From: Micromussa lordhowensis
Taxonomy: Eukaryota > Cnidaria > Anthozoa > Scleractinia > Lobophylliidae
Length of the DNA stretch: 64,000 bases
NCBI GenBank assembly: GCA_964020085.1
Contig: OZ026603.1
Location: 5,646,546 to 5,710,545, forward strand
Direction of reading: 5' to 3'
Position numbers and translations under genes: made by a program. Below the pieces are notes generated by a model. That model worked only from the letters and a program-made list of their open reading frames with translations. It was not told the DNA's origin and searched no databases. Shown in pieces: positions 35,301-47,207 of the stretch (its first letter is position 1; the number at the start of each line of letters is the position of its first letter).

Positions 35301-38300
35301 GGGGGTCTCCTTGGCAAATTTGACATAGCTCGGCTTCACGGGCACTTTAAGAGGCGCGGTTTGCAGCAAAATGTTCTGCTAGGTTGGCAGTTTAAGGAAA
35401 TTTTAGTTAGAACATGATGGCATTGGCGCCAGGGTGTTTTTTCTGGCCTTCTTTTTGCAGTAGTTTCCCCTGGTCCCAACTTTGCAGAATTTCAGAAAAC
35501 GCGCGCTAGGGGTCCCCTTGGCAAATTTGACATAGCTCGGCTTCACGGGCACTTTAAGAGGCGCGGTTTGCAGCAAAATGTTCTGCTAGGTTGGCACTTC
35601 AAGGAAATTCTAGTTAGAACATGATGGCATTGGCGCCAGGGTGTTTTTTCTGGCCTTCTTTTTGCAGTAGTTTATCCTGGTCCCAACTTTGCAGAATTTC
35701 AGAAAACGCGCGCTGGGGGTCCCCTTGGCAAATTTGACATAGTTCGGCTTCACGGGCACTTTAAGAGGCGCAGTTTGCAGCAAAATGTTCTGCTAGGTTG
35801 GCACTTCAAGGAAATTGTAGTTAGAACATGATGGCATTGGCGCCAGGGTGTTTTTTCTGGCCTTCTTTTTGCAGTAGTTTCCCCTGGTCCCAACTTTGCA
35901 GAATTTCAGAAAACGCGCGCTGGGGGTCTCCTTGGCAAATTTGACATAGCTCGGCTTCACGGGCACTTTAAGAGGCGCGGTTTGCAGCAAAATGTTCTGC
36001 TAGGTTGGCAGTTTAAGGAAATTTTAGTTAGAAGATGATGGCATTGGCGACAGGGTGTTTTTTCTGGCCTTCTTTTTGCAGTAGTTTCCCCTGGTCCCAA
36101 CTTTGCAGAATTTCAGAAAACGCGCGCTAGGGGTCCCCTTGGCAAATTTGACATAGCTCGGCTTCACGGGCACTTTAAGAGGCGCGGTTTGCAGCAAAAT
36201 GTTTTGCTAGGCTGGCACTTGAAGGAAATCGTACTTAGAACATGATGCCATTGGCGCCAGGGTGTTTTTTCTGGCCTTCTTTTTGCAGTAGTTTCCCCTG
36301 GTCCCAACTTTGCAGAATTTCAGAAAACGCGCGCTGGGGGTCCCCTTGGCAAATTTGACATAGCTCGGCTTCACGGGCACTTTAAGAGGCGCGGTTTGCA
36401 GCAAAATGTTCTGCTATGTTGGCACTTTAAGGAAATCCTAGTTAGAACATGATGGCATTGGCGCCAGGGTGTTTTCTCTGGCCTTATTTTTGCAGTAGTT
36501 TCCCCTGGTCCCAACTTTGCAGAATTTCAGAAAACGCGCGCTGGGGGTTCCCTTGGCAAATTTGACATAGCTGGGCTTCACGGGCACTTTAAGAGGCGCG
36601 GTTTGCAGCAAAATGTTCTGCTAGGTTGGCACTTTAAGGAAATTCTAGTTAGAACATGATGGCATTGGCGCTAGGGTGTTTTTTCTGGCCTTCTTTTTGC
36701 AGTAGTTTCCCCTGGTCCCAACTTTGCAGAATTTCAGAAAACGCGCGCTGGGGGTCCCCTTGGCAAATTTGACATAGCTCGGCTTCACGGGAACTTTAAG
36801 AGGCGCGGTTTGCAGCAAAATGTTCTGCTAGGTTGGCACTTCAAGGAAATTGTAGTTAAAACATGATGACATTGGCACCAGGGTGCTTTTTCTGGCCTTC
36901 TTTTTGCAGTAGTTTCCCCTGGTCCCAACTTTGCAGAATTTCAGAAAACGCGCGCTGGGGGTCCCCTTGGCAAATTTGACATAGTTCGGCTTCACGGGCA
37001 CTTTGAGAGGCGCAGTTTGCAGCAAAATGTTTTGCTAGGTTGGCACTTCAAGGAAATTGTAGTTAGAACATGATGGCATTGGCGCCAGGGTGTTTTTTCT
37101 GGCCTTCTTTTTGCAGTAGTTTCCCCTGGTCCCAACTTTGCAGAATTTCAGAAAACGCGCGCTGGGGGTCTCCTTGGCAAATTTGACATAGCTCGGCTTC
37201 ACGGGCACTTTAAGAGGCGCGGTTTGCAGCAAAATGTTCTGCTAGGTTGGCACTTCAAGGAAATTGTAGTTAGAACATGATGGCATTGGCGCCAGGGTGT
37301 TTTTTCTGGCCTTCTTTTTGCAGTAGTTTCCCCTGGTCCCAACTTTGCAGAATTTCAGAAAACGCGCGCTAGGGGTCCCCTTGGCAAATTTGACATAGCT
37401 CGGCTTCACGGGCACTTTAAGAGGCGCGGTTTGCAGCAAAATGTTCTGCTAGGTTGGCACTTGAAGGAAATCGTACTTAGAACATGATGCCATTGGCGCC
37501 AGGGTGTTTTTTCTGGCCTTCTTTTTGCAGTAGTTTCCCCTGGTCCCAACTTTGCAGAATTTCAGAGAACGCGCGCTGGGGGTCCCCTTGGCAAATTTGA
37601 CATAGCTCGCCTTCACGGGCACTTTAAGAGGCGCGGTTTGCAGCAAAATGTTCTGCTAGGTTGGCACTTCAAGGAAATCCTAGTTAGAACATGATGGCAT
37701 TGGCGCCAGGGTGTTTTCTCTGGCCTTCTTTTTGCAGTAGTTTCCCCTGGTCCCAACTTTGCAGAATTTCAGAAAACGCGCGCTGGGGGTTCCCTTGGCA
37801 AATTTGACATAGCTGGGCTTCACGGGCACTTTAAGAGGCGCGGTTTGCAGCAAAATGTTCTGCTAGGTTGGCACTTTAAGGAAATTCTAGTTAGAAGATG
37901 ATGGCATTGGCGCTAGGGTGTTTTTTCTGGCCTTCTTTTTGCAGTAGTTTCCCCTGGTCCCAACTTTGCAGAATTTCAGAAAACGCGCGCTGGGGGTCCC
38001 CTTGGCAAATTTGACATAGCTCGGCTTCACGGGCACTTTAAGAGGCGCGGTTTGCAGCAAAATGTTCTGCTAGGTTGGCACTTCAAGGAAATCGTAGTTA
38101 AAACATGATGACATTGGCGCCAGGGTGCTTTTTCTGGCCTTCTTTTTGCAGTAGTTTCCCCTGGTCCCAACTTTGCAGAATTTCAGAAAACGCGCGCTGG
38201 GGGTTCCCTTGGCAAATTTGACATAGCTGGGCTTCACGGGCACTTTAAGAGGCGCAGTTTGCAGCAAAATGTTCTGCTAGGTTGGCACTTCAAGGAAATC

Positions 38301-41300
38301 CTAGTTAGAACATGATGGCATTGGCGCCAGGGTGTTTTTTCTGGCCTTCTTTTTGCAGTAGTTTCCCCTGGTCCCAACTTTGCAGAATTTCAGAAAACGC
38401 GCGCTAGGGGTCCCCTTGGCAAATTTGACATAGCTCGGCTTCACGGGCACTTTAAGAGGCGCGGTTTGCAGCAAAATGTTCTGCTAGGTTGGCACTTTAA
38501 GGAAATTTTAGTTAGAACATGATGGCATTGGCGCCAGGGTGTTTTTTCTGGCCTTCTTTTTGCAGTAGTTTCCCCTGGTCCCAACTTTGCAGAATTTCAG
38601 AAAACGCGCGCTGGGGGTCTCCTTGGCAAATTTGACATAGCTCGGCTTCACGGGCACTTTAAGAGGCGCGGTTTGCAGCAAAATGTTCTGCTAGGTTGGC
38701 AGTTTAAGGAAATTTTAGTTAGAACATGATGGCATTGGCGCCAGGGTGTTTTTTCTGGCCTTCTTTTTGCAGTAGTTTCCCCTGGTCCCAACTTTGCAGA
38801 ATTTCAGAAAACGCGCGCTAGGGGTCCCCTTGGCAAATTTGACATAGCTCGGCTTCACGGGCACTTTAAGAGGCGCGGTTTGCAGCAAAATGTTCTGCTA
38901 GGTTGGCACTTCAAGGAAATTCTAGTTAGAACATGATGGCATTGGCGCCAGGGTGTTTTTTCTGGCCTTCTTTTTGCAGTAGTTTCCCCTGGTCCCAACT
39001 TTGCAGAATTTCAGAAAACGCGCGCTGGGGGTCCCCTTGGCAAATTTGACATAGTTCGGCTTCACGGGCACTTTAAGAGGCGCAGTTTGCAGCAAAATGT
39101 TCTGCTAGGTTGGCACTTCAAGGAAATTGTAGTTAGAACATGATGGAATTGGCGCCAGGGTGTTTTTTCTGGCCTTCTTTTTGCAGTAGTTTCCCCTGGT
39201 CCCAACTTTGCAGAATTTCAGAAAACGCGCGCTGGGGGTCTCCTTGGCAAATTTGACATAGCTCGGCTTCACGGGCACTTTAAGAGGCGCGGTTTGCAGC
39301 AAAATGTTCTGCTAGGTTGGCAGTTTAAGGAAATTTTAGTTACAACATGATGGCATTGGCGCCAGGGTGTTTTTTGTGGCCTTCTTTTTGCAGTAGTTTG
39401 CCCTGGTCCCAACTTTGCAGAATTTCAGAAAACGCGCGCTAGGGGTCCCCTTGGCAAATTTGACATAGCTCGGCTTCACGGGCACTTTAAGAGGCGCGGT
39501 TTGCAGCAAAATGTTCTGCTAGGTTGGCACTTGAAGGAAATCGTACTTAGAACATGATGCCATTGGCGCCAGGGTGTTTTTTCTGGCCTTCTTTTTGCAG
39601 TAGTTTCCCCTGGTCCCAACTTTGCAGAATTTCAGAAAACGCGCGCTGGGGGTCCCCTTGGCAAATTTGACATAGCTCGGCTTCACGGGCACTTTAAGAG
39701 GCGCGGTTTGCAGCAAAATGTTCTGCTAGGTTGGCACTTCAAGGAAATCCTAGTTAGAACATGATGGCATTGGCGCCAGGGTGTTTTCTCTGGCCTTCTT
39801 TTTGCAGTAGTTTCCCCTGGTCCCAACTTTGCAGAATTTCAGAAAACGCGCGCTGGGGGTTCCCTTGGCAAATTTGACATAGCTGGGCTTCACGGGCACT
39901 TTAAGAGGCGCGGTTTGCAGCAAAATGTTCTGCTAGGTTGGCACTTTAAGGAAATTCTAGTTAGAATATGATGGCATTGGCGCTAGGGTGTTTTTTCTGG
40001 CCTTCTTTTTGCAGTAGTTTCCCCTGGTCCCAACTTTGCAGAATTTCAGAAAACGCGCGCTGGGGGTCCCCTTGGCAAATTTGACATAGCTCGGCTTCAC
40101 GGGCACTTTAAGAGGCGCGGTTTGCAGCAAAATGTTCTGCTAGGTTGGCACTTCAAGGAAATCGTAGTTAAAACATGATGACATTGGCGCCAGGGTGCTT
40201 TTTCTGGCCTTCTTTTTGCAGTAGTTTCCCCTGGTCCCAACTTTGCAGAATTTCAGAAAACGCGCGCTGGGGGTCCCCTTGGCAAATTTGACATAGTTCG
40301 GCTTCACGGGCACTTTAAGAGGCGCAGTTTGCAGCAAAATGTTTTGCTAGGTTGGCACTTCAAGGAAATTGTAGTTAGAACATGATGGCATTGGCGCCAG
40401 GGTGTTTTTTCTGGCCTTCTTTTTGCAGTAGTTTCCCCTGGTCCCAACTTTGCAGAATTTCAGAAAACGCGCGCTGGGGGTCTCCTTGGCAAATTTGACA
40501 TAGCTCGACTTCACGGGCACTTTAAGAGGCGCGGTTTGCAGCAAAATGTTCTGCTAGGTTGGCAGTTTAAGGAAATTTTAGTTAGAACATGATGGCATTG
40601 GCGCCAGGGTGTTTTTTCTGGCCTTCTTTTTGCAGTAGTTTCCCCTGGTCCCAACTTTGCAGAATTTCAGAAAACGCGCGCTAGGGGTCCCCTTGGCAAA
40701 TTTGACATAGCTCGGCTTCACGGGCACTTTAAGAGGCGCGGTTTGCAGCAAAATGTTCTGCTAGGTTGGCACTTGAAGGAAATTGTACTTAGAACATGAT
40801 GCCATTGGCGCCAGGGTGTTTTTTCTGGCCTTCTTTTTGCAGTAGTTTCCCCTGGTCCCAACTTTGCAGAATTTCAGAAAACGCGCGCTGGGGGTCCCCT
40901 TGGCAAATTTGACATAGCTCGGCTTCACGGGCACTTTAAGAGGCGCGGTTTGCAGCAAAATGTTCTGCTAGGTTGGCACTTCAAGGAAATCTTAGTTAGA
41001 ACATGATGGCATTGGCGCCAGGGTGTTTTCTCTGGCCTTCTTTTTGCAGTAGTTTCCCCTGGTCCCAACTTTGCAGAATTTCAGAAAACGCGCGCTGGGG
41101 GTTCCCTTGGCAAATTTGACATAGCTGGGCTTCACGGGCACTTTAAGAGGCGCGGTTTGCAGCAAAATGTTCTGCTAGGTTGGCACTTTAAGGAAATTCT
41201 AGTTAGAACATGATGGCATTGGCGCTAGGGTGTTTTTTCTGGCCTTCTTTTTGCAGTAGTTTCCCCTGGTCCCAACTTTGCAGAATTTCAGAAAACGCGC

Positions 41301-41825
41301 GCTGGGGGTCCCCTTGGCAAATTTGACATAGCTCGGCTTCACGGGCACTTTAAGACGCGCGGTTTGCAGCAAAATGTTTTGCTAGGTTGGCACTTCAAGG
41401 AAATCGTAGTTAAAACATGATGACATTGGCGCCAGGGTGCTTTTTCTGGCCTTCTTTTTGCAGTAGTTTCCCCTGGTCCCAACTTTGCAGAATTTCAGAA
41501 AACGCGCGCTGGGGGTCCCCTTGGCAAATTTGACATAGCTGGGCTTCACGGGCACTTTAAGAGGCGCAGTTTGCAGCAAAATGTTTTGCTAGGTTGGCAC
41601 TTCAAGGAAATTCTAGTTAGAACATGATGGCATTGGCGCCAGGGTGTTTTTTCTGGCCTTCTTTTTGCAGTAGTTTCCCCTGGTCCCAACTTTGCAGAAT
41701 TTCAGAAAACGCGCGCTAGGGGTCCCCTTGGCAAATTTGACATAGCTCGGCTTCACGGGCACTTTAAGAGGCGCGGTTTGCAGCAAAATGTTGTGCTAGG
41801 TTGGCAGTTTAAGGAAATTTTAGTT
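32304..41825. repeat. 16-monomer higher-order repeat, 3312 bp, about 2.9 copies
   Basis: Copies are 32304-35615, 35616-38927 and 38928 to about 41825 (14 monomers). Registration marks spaced exactly 3312 bp: AGTTCGGCTTC with GCGCAG (32304, 35616, 38928); GTACTTAG leading into ATGATGCC (32925, 36237, 39549); GTTTTCTCTGG with TTCCC and GCTGGGC (33132, 36444, 39756); GCGCTAGGG (33339, 36651, 39963); GATGACATTGG with GGTGCTTTTTC (33546, 36858, 40170). Each unit contains an internal 1242-bp (6-monomer) repeat: the GTACTTAG, TCTCTGG, GCTAGGG and GACATTGG types recur in that order at 34167, 34374, 34581 and 34788. The third copy ends where TTTCACATAG monomers begin at 41826. Confidence 0.92.
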
Positions 41826-44800
41826 AGAACATGATGGCATTGGCGCCAGGGTGTTTTTTCTGGCCTTCTTTTTGCAGTAGTTTCCCCTGGTCCCAACTTT
41901 GCAGAATTTCAGAAAACGCGCGCTAGGGGTCCCCTTGGCAAATTTCACATAGCTCGGCTTCACGGGCACTTTAAGAGGCGCGGTTTGGAGCAAAATGTTT
42001 TGCTAGGTTGGCACTTCAAGGAAATTGTAGTTAGAACATGATGGCATTGGTGCCAGGGTGTTTTTTCTGGCCTTCTTTTTGCAGTAGTTTCCCCTGGTCC
42101 CAACTTTGCAGAATTTCAGAAAACGCGCGCTAGGGGTCCCCTTGGCAAATTTGACATAGCTCGGCTTCACGGGCACTTTAAGAGGCGCGGTTTGCAGCAA
42201 AATGTTCTGCTAGGTTGGCACTTTAAGGAAATTTTAGTTAGAACATGATGGCATTGGCGCCAGGGTGTTTTTTCTGGCCTTCTTTTTGCAGTAGTTTCCC
42301 CTGGTCCCAACTTTGCAGAATTTCAGAAAACGCGCGCTGGGGGTCTCCTTGGCAAATTTGACATAGCTCGGCTTCACGGGCACTTTAAGAGGCGCGGTTT
42401 GCAGCAAAATGTTCTGCTAGGTTGGCAGTTTAAGGAAATTTTAGTTAGAACATGATGGCATTGGCGCCAGGGTGTTTTTTCTGGCCTTCTTTTTGCAGTA
42501 GTTTCCCCTGGTCCCAACTTTGCAGAATTTCAGAAAACGCGCGCTAGGGGTCCCCTTGGCAAATTTCACATAGCTCGGCTTCACGGGCACTTTAAGAGGC
42601 GCGGTTTGCAGCAAAATGTTTTGCTAGGTTGGCACTTCAAGGAAATTGTAGTTAGAACATGATGGCATTGGTGCCAGGGTGTTTTTTCTGGCCTTCTTTT
42701 TGCAGTAGTTTCCCCTGGTCCCAACTTTGCAGAATTTCAGAAAACGCGCGCTAGGGGTCCCCTTGGCAAATTTGACATAGCTCGGCTTCACGGGCACTTT
42801 AAGAGGCGCGGTTTGCAGCAAAATGTTTTGCTACGTTGGCACTTCAAGGAAATCCTAGTTAGAACATGATGGCATTGGCGCCAGGGTGTTTTTTCTGGCC
42901 TTCTTTTTGCAGTAGTTTCCCCTGGTCCCAACTTTGCAGAATTTCAGAAAACGCGCGCTGGGGGTCCCCTTGGCAAATTTGACATAGCTCGGCTTCACGG
43001 GCACTTTAAGAGGTGCGATTTGCAGCAAAATGTTCTGCTTGGTTGGCACTTTAAGGAAATCTTAGTTAAAACATGATGGCATTGGCGCCAGAGTGTTTTT
43101 TCTGGCCTTCTTTTTGCAGTAGTTTCCCCTGGTCCCAACTTTGCAGAATTTCAGAAAACGCGCGCTAGGGGTCCCCTTGGCAAATTTGACATAGCTCGGC
43201 TTCACGGGCACTTTAAGAGGCGCGGTTTCCAGCAAAATGTTCTGCTAGGTTGGCACTTCAAGGAAATTCTAGTTAGAACATGATGGCATTGGCGCCAGGG
43301 TGTTTTTTCTGGCCTTCTTTTTGCAGTAGTTTCCCCTGGTCCCAACTTTGCAGAATTTCAGAAAACGCGCGCTGGGGGTCCCCTTGGCAAATTTGACATA
43401 GCTCGGCTTCACGGGCACTTTAAGAGGCGCAGTTTGCAGCAAAATGTTCTGCTAGGTTGGCACTTCAAGTAAATTCTAGTTAGAACATGATGGCATTGGC
43501 GCCAGGGTGTTTTTTCTGGCCTTCTTTTTGCAGTAGTTTCCCCTGGTCCCAACTTTGCAGAATTTCAGAAAACGCGCGCTGGGGGTCTCCTTGGCAAATT
43601 TGACATAGCTCGGCTTCACGGGCACTTTAAGAGGCGCGGTTTGCAGCAAAATGTTCTGCTAGGTTTGCAGTTTAAGGAAATTTTAGTAAGAACATGATGG
43701 CATTGGCGCCAGGGTGTTTTTTTCTGGTTTTCTTTTTGCAGTAGTTTCCCCTGGTCCCAACTTTGCAGAATTTCAGAAAACGCGCGCTAGGGGTCCCCTT
43801 GGCAAATTTGACATAGCTCGGCTTCACGGGCACTTTAAGAGGCGCGGTTTGCAGCAAAATGTTCTGCTAGGTTGGCACTTTAAGGAAATTTTAGTTAGAA
43901 CATGATGACATTGGCGCCAGGGTGTTTTTTCTGGCCTTCTTTTTGCAGTAGTTTCCCCTGGTCCCAACTTTGCAGAATTTCAGAAAACGCGCGCTGGGGG
44001 TCTCCTTGGCAAATTTGACATAGCTCGGCTTCACGGGCACTTTAAGAGGCGCGGTTTGCAGCAAAATGTTCTGCTAGGTTTGCAGTTTAAGGAAATTTTA
44101 GTAAGAACATGATGGCATTGGCGCCAGGGTGTTTTTTCTGGTTTTCTTTTTGCAGTAGTTTCCCCTGGTCCCAACTTTGCAGAATTTCAGAAAACGCGCG
44201 CTAGGGGTCCCCTTGGCAAATTTGACATAGCTCGGCTTCACGGGCACTTTAAGAGGCGCGGTTTGCAGCAAAATGTTCTGCTAGGTTGGCACTTTAAGGA
44301 AATTTTAGTTAGAACATGATGACATTGGCGCCAGGGTGTTTTTTCTGGCCTTCTTTTTGCAGTAGTTTCCCCTGGTCCCAACTTTGCAGAATTTCAGAAA
44401 ACGCGCGCTGGGGGTCCCCTTGTCAAATTTAACATAGCTCGGCTTCACGGGCACTTTAAGAGGCGCGGTTTGCAGCAAAATGTTCTGCTAGGTTGGCAGT
44501 TTAAGGAAATTTTAGTTAGAACATGATGGCATTGGCGCCAGGGTGTTTTTTCTGGCCTTCTTTTTGCAGTAGTTTCCCCTGATCCCAACTTTGCAGAATT
44601 TCAGAAAACGCGCGCTGGGGTCCCCTTGGCAAATTTCACATAGCTCGGCTTCACGGGCACTTTAAGAGGCGCGGTTTGCAGCAAAATGTTTTGCTAGGTT
44701 GGCACTTCAAGGAAATTGTAGTTAGAACATGATGGCATTGGTGCCAGGGTGTTTTTTCTGGCCTTCTTTTTGCAGTAGTTTCCCCCGGTCCCAACTTTGC

Positions 44801-47207
44801 AGAATTTCAGAAAACGCGCGCTAGGGGTCCCCTTGGCAAATTTGACATAGCTCGGCTTCACGGGCACTTTAAGAGGCGCGGTTTGCAGCAAAATGTTTTG
44901 CTACGTTGGCACTTCAAGGAAATTTTAGTTAGAACATGATGGCATTGGCGCCAGGGTGTTTTTTCTGGCCTTCTTTTTGCAGTAGTTTCCCCTGGTCCCA
45001 ACTTTGCAGAATTTCAGAAAACGCGCGCTGGGGGTCCCCTTGGCAAATTTGACATAGCTCGGCTTCACGGGCACTTTAAGAGGTGCGGTTTGCAGCAAAA
45101 TGTTCTGCTGGGTTGGCACTTTAAGGAAATCTTAGTTAAAACATGATGGCATTGGCGCCAGAGTGTTTTTTCTGGCCTTCTTTTTGCAGTAGTTTCCCCT
45201 GGTCCCAACTTTGCAGAATTTCAGAAAACGCGCGCTAGGGGTCCCCTTGGCAAATTTGACATAGCTCGGCTTCACGGGCACTTTAAGAGGCGCGGTTTCC
45301 AGCAAAATGTTCTGCTAGGTTGGCACTTCAAGGAAATTCTAGTTAGAACATGATGACATTGGCGCCAGGGTGTTTTTTCTGGCCTTCTTTTTGCAGTAGT
45401 TTCCCCTGGTCCCAACTTTGCAGAATTTCAGAAAACGCGCGCTGGGGGTCCCCTTGGCAAATTTGACATAGCTCGGCTTCACGGGCACTTTAAGAGGCGC
45501 AGTTTGCAGCAAAATGTTCTGCTAGGTTCGCACTTCAAGGAAATTCTAGTTAGAACATGATGGCATTGGCGCCAGAGTGTTTTTTCTGGCCTTCTTTTTG
45601 CAGTAGTTTCCCCTGGTCTCAACTTTGCAGAATTTCAGAAAACGCGCGCTAGGGGTCCCCTTGGCAAATTTGACATAGCTCGGCTTCACGGGCACTTTAA
45701 GAGGCGCGGTTTCCAGCAAAATGTTCTGCTAGGTTGGCACTTCAAGGAAATTCTAGTTAAAACATGATGGCATTGGCGCCAGGGTGTTTTTTCTTGCCTT
45801 CTTTTTGCAGTAGTTTCCCCTGGTTCCAACTTTGCAGAATTTCAGAAAACGCGCGCTGGGGGTCCCCTTGGCAAATTTGACATAGCTCGGCTTCACGGGC
45901 ACTTTAAGAGGCGCGGTTTGCAGCAAAATGTTCTGCTAGGTTCGCAGTTTAAGGAAATTTTAGTAAGAACATGATGGCATTGGCGCCAGGGTGTTTTTTT
46001 TGGTTTTCTTTTTGCAGTAGTTTCCCCTGGTCCCAACTTTGCAGAATTTCAGAAAACGCGCGCTAGGGGTCCCCTTGGCAAATTTGACATAGCTCGGCTT
46101 CACGGGCACTTTAAGAGGCGCGGTTTGCAGCAAAATGTTTTGCTAGGTTGGCACTTTAAGGAAATCGTAGTTAGGACATGATGCCATTGGCGCCAGGGTG
46201 TTTTTTCTGGCCTTCTTTTTGCAGTAGTTTCCCCTGGTCCCAACTTTGCAGAATTTCAGAAAACGCGCGCTGGGGGTCCCCTTGGCAAATTTGACATAGC
46301 TCGGCTTCACGGGCACTTTAAGAGGCGCGGTTTGCAGCAAAATGTTCTGCTAGGTTGGCAGTTTAAGGAAATTTTAGTTAGAACATGATGGCATTGGCGC
46401 CAGGGTGTTTTTTCTGGCCTTCTTTTTGCAGTAGTTTCCCCTGGTCCCAACTTTGCAGAATTTCAGAAAACGCGCGCTGGGGGTCCCCTTGGCAAATTTG
46501 ACATAGCTCGGCTTCACGGGCACTTTAAGAGGCGCGGTTTGCAGCAAAATGTTCTGCTAGGTTCGCAGTTTAAGGAAATTTTAGTAAGAACATGATGGCA
46601 TTGGCGCCAGGGTGTTTTTTTTGGTTTTCTTTTTGCAGTAGTTTCCCCTGGTCCCAACTTTGCAGAATTTCAGAAAACGCGCGCTAGGGGTCCCCTTGGC
46701 AAATTTGACATAGCTCGGCTTCACGGGCACTTTAAGAGGCGCGGTTTGCAGCAAAATGTTTTGCTAGGTTGGCACTTTAAGGAAATCGTAGTTAGGACAT
46801 GATGCCATTGGCGCCAGGGTGTTTTTTCTGGCCTTCTTTTTGCAGTAGTTTCCCCTGGTCCCAACTTTGCAGAATTTCAGAAAACGCGCGCTGGGGGTCC
46901 CCTTGGCAAATTTGACATAGCTCGGCTTCACGGGCACTTTAAGAGGCGCGGTTTGCAGCAAAATGTTCTGCTAGGTTGGCACTTTAAGGAAATTCTAGTT
47001 AGAACATGATGGCATTGGCGCCAGGGTGTTTTTTCTGGCCTTCTTTTTGCAGTAGTTTCCCCTGATCCCAACTTTCCAGAATTTCAGAAAACGCGCGCTG
47101 GGGGTCCCCTTGGCAAATTTGACATAGCTCGGCTTCACGGGCACTTTAAGAGGCGCGGTTTGCAGCAAAATGTTCTGCTGGGTTGGCACTTCAAGGAAAT
47201 CTTAGTT
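41826..47207. repeat. Array zone 6: overlapping 10-mer, dimer and trimer repeats
   Basis: Twenty-six monomers. Marks are TTTCACATAG (41826, 42447, 44518), GGTGCCAGG (42033, 42654, 44724), CTGGTTTTC (43689, 44104, 45966, 46587), GTTTCCAGC (43068, 45138, 45552) and AGTAAGAACATG starts. A ten-monomer offset (2070-2071 bp) links 42447-43481 with 44518-45551. A 621-bp trimer links 41826-42446 with 42447-42860. A ~415-bp dimer joins the AGGTTTGCAG tail and the TCTGGTTTTC monomer at 43482/43689 and again at 43897/44104. Length variants are 208 bp at 43689 and 206 bp at 44518. Confidence 0.82.
45759..47000. repeat. Trimer repeat, 621 bp, two copies
   Basis: Copies are 45759-46379 and 46380-47000. 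The unit is a monomer ending AGGTTCGCAGTTTAAGG, then a monomer with an extended T tract and GGTTTTC plus TAGGGG (start variant AGTAAGAAC), then a TAGGACATGATGCC monomer. The first monomer differs between copies (TCTTGCC and GGTTCCAAC only in copy 1). Confidence 0.87.

Larger units (their letters stand above)
28164..41825. repeat. Array zone 5: TAGGGG, GGTCTCC and GGCAGTTTAAGG monomers
   Basis: Sixty-six monomers, all exactly 207 bp by my count, which makes this the longest stretch without a net indel. The zone is marked by G100A (CGCTAGGGGTCC), GGGGTCTCC, GGGGTTCCC with AGCTGGGC, GCGCTAGGGTG, GATGACATTGG and GGCAGTTTAAGG. Larger periods are the 621-bp trimer near 29-30 kb, the 828-bp 4-mer and the 3312-bp 16-mer, annotated separately. 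The left edge (28164-28991) has single monomers, two of them of the TTCCC/GCTGGGC type. Confidence 0.85.
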
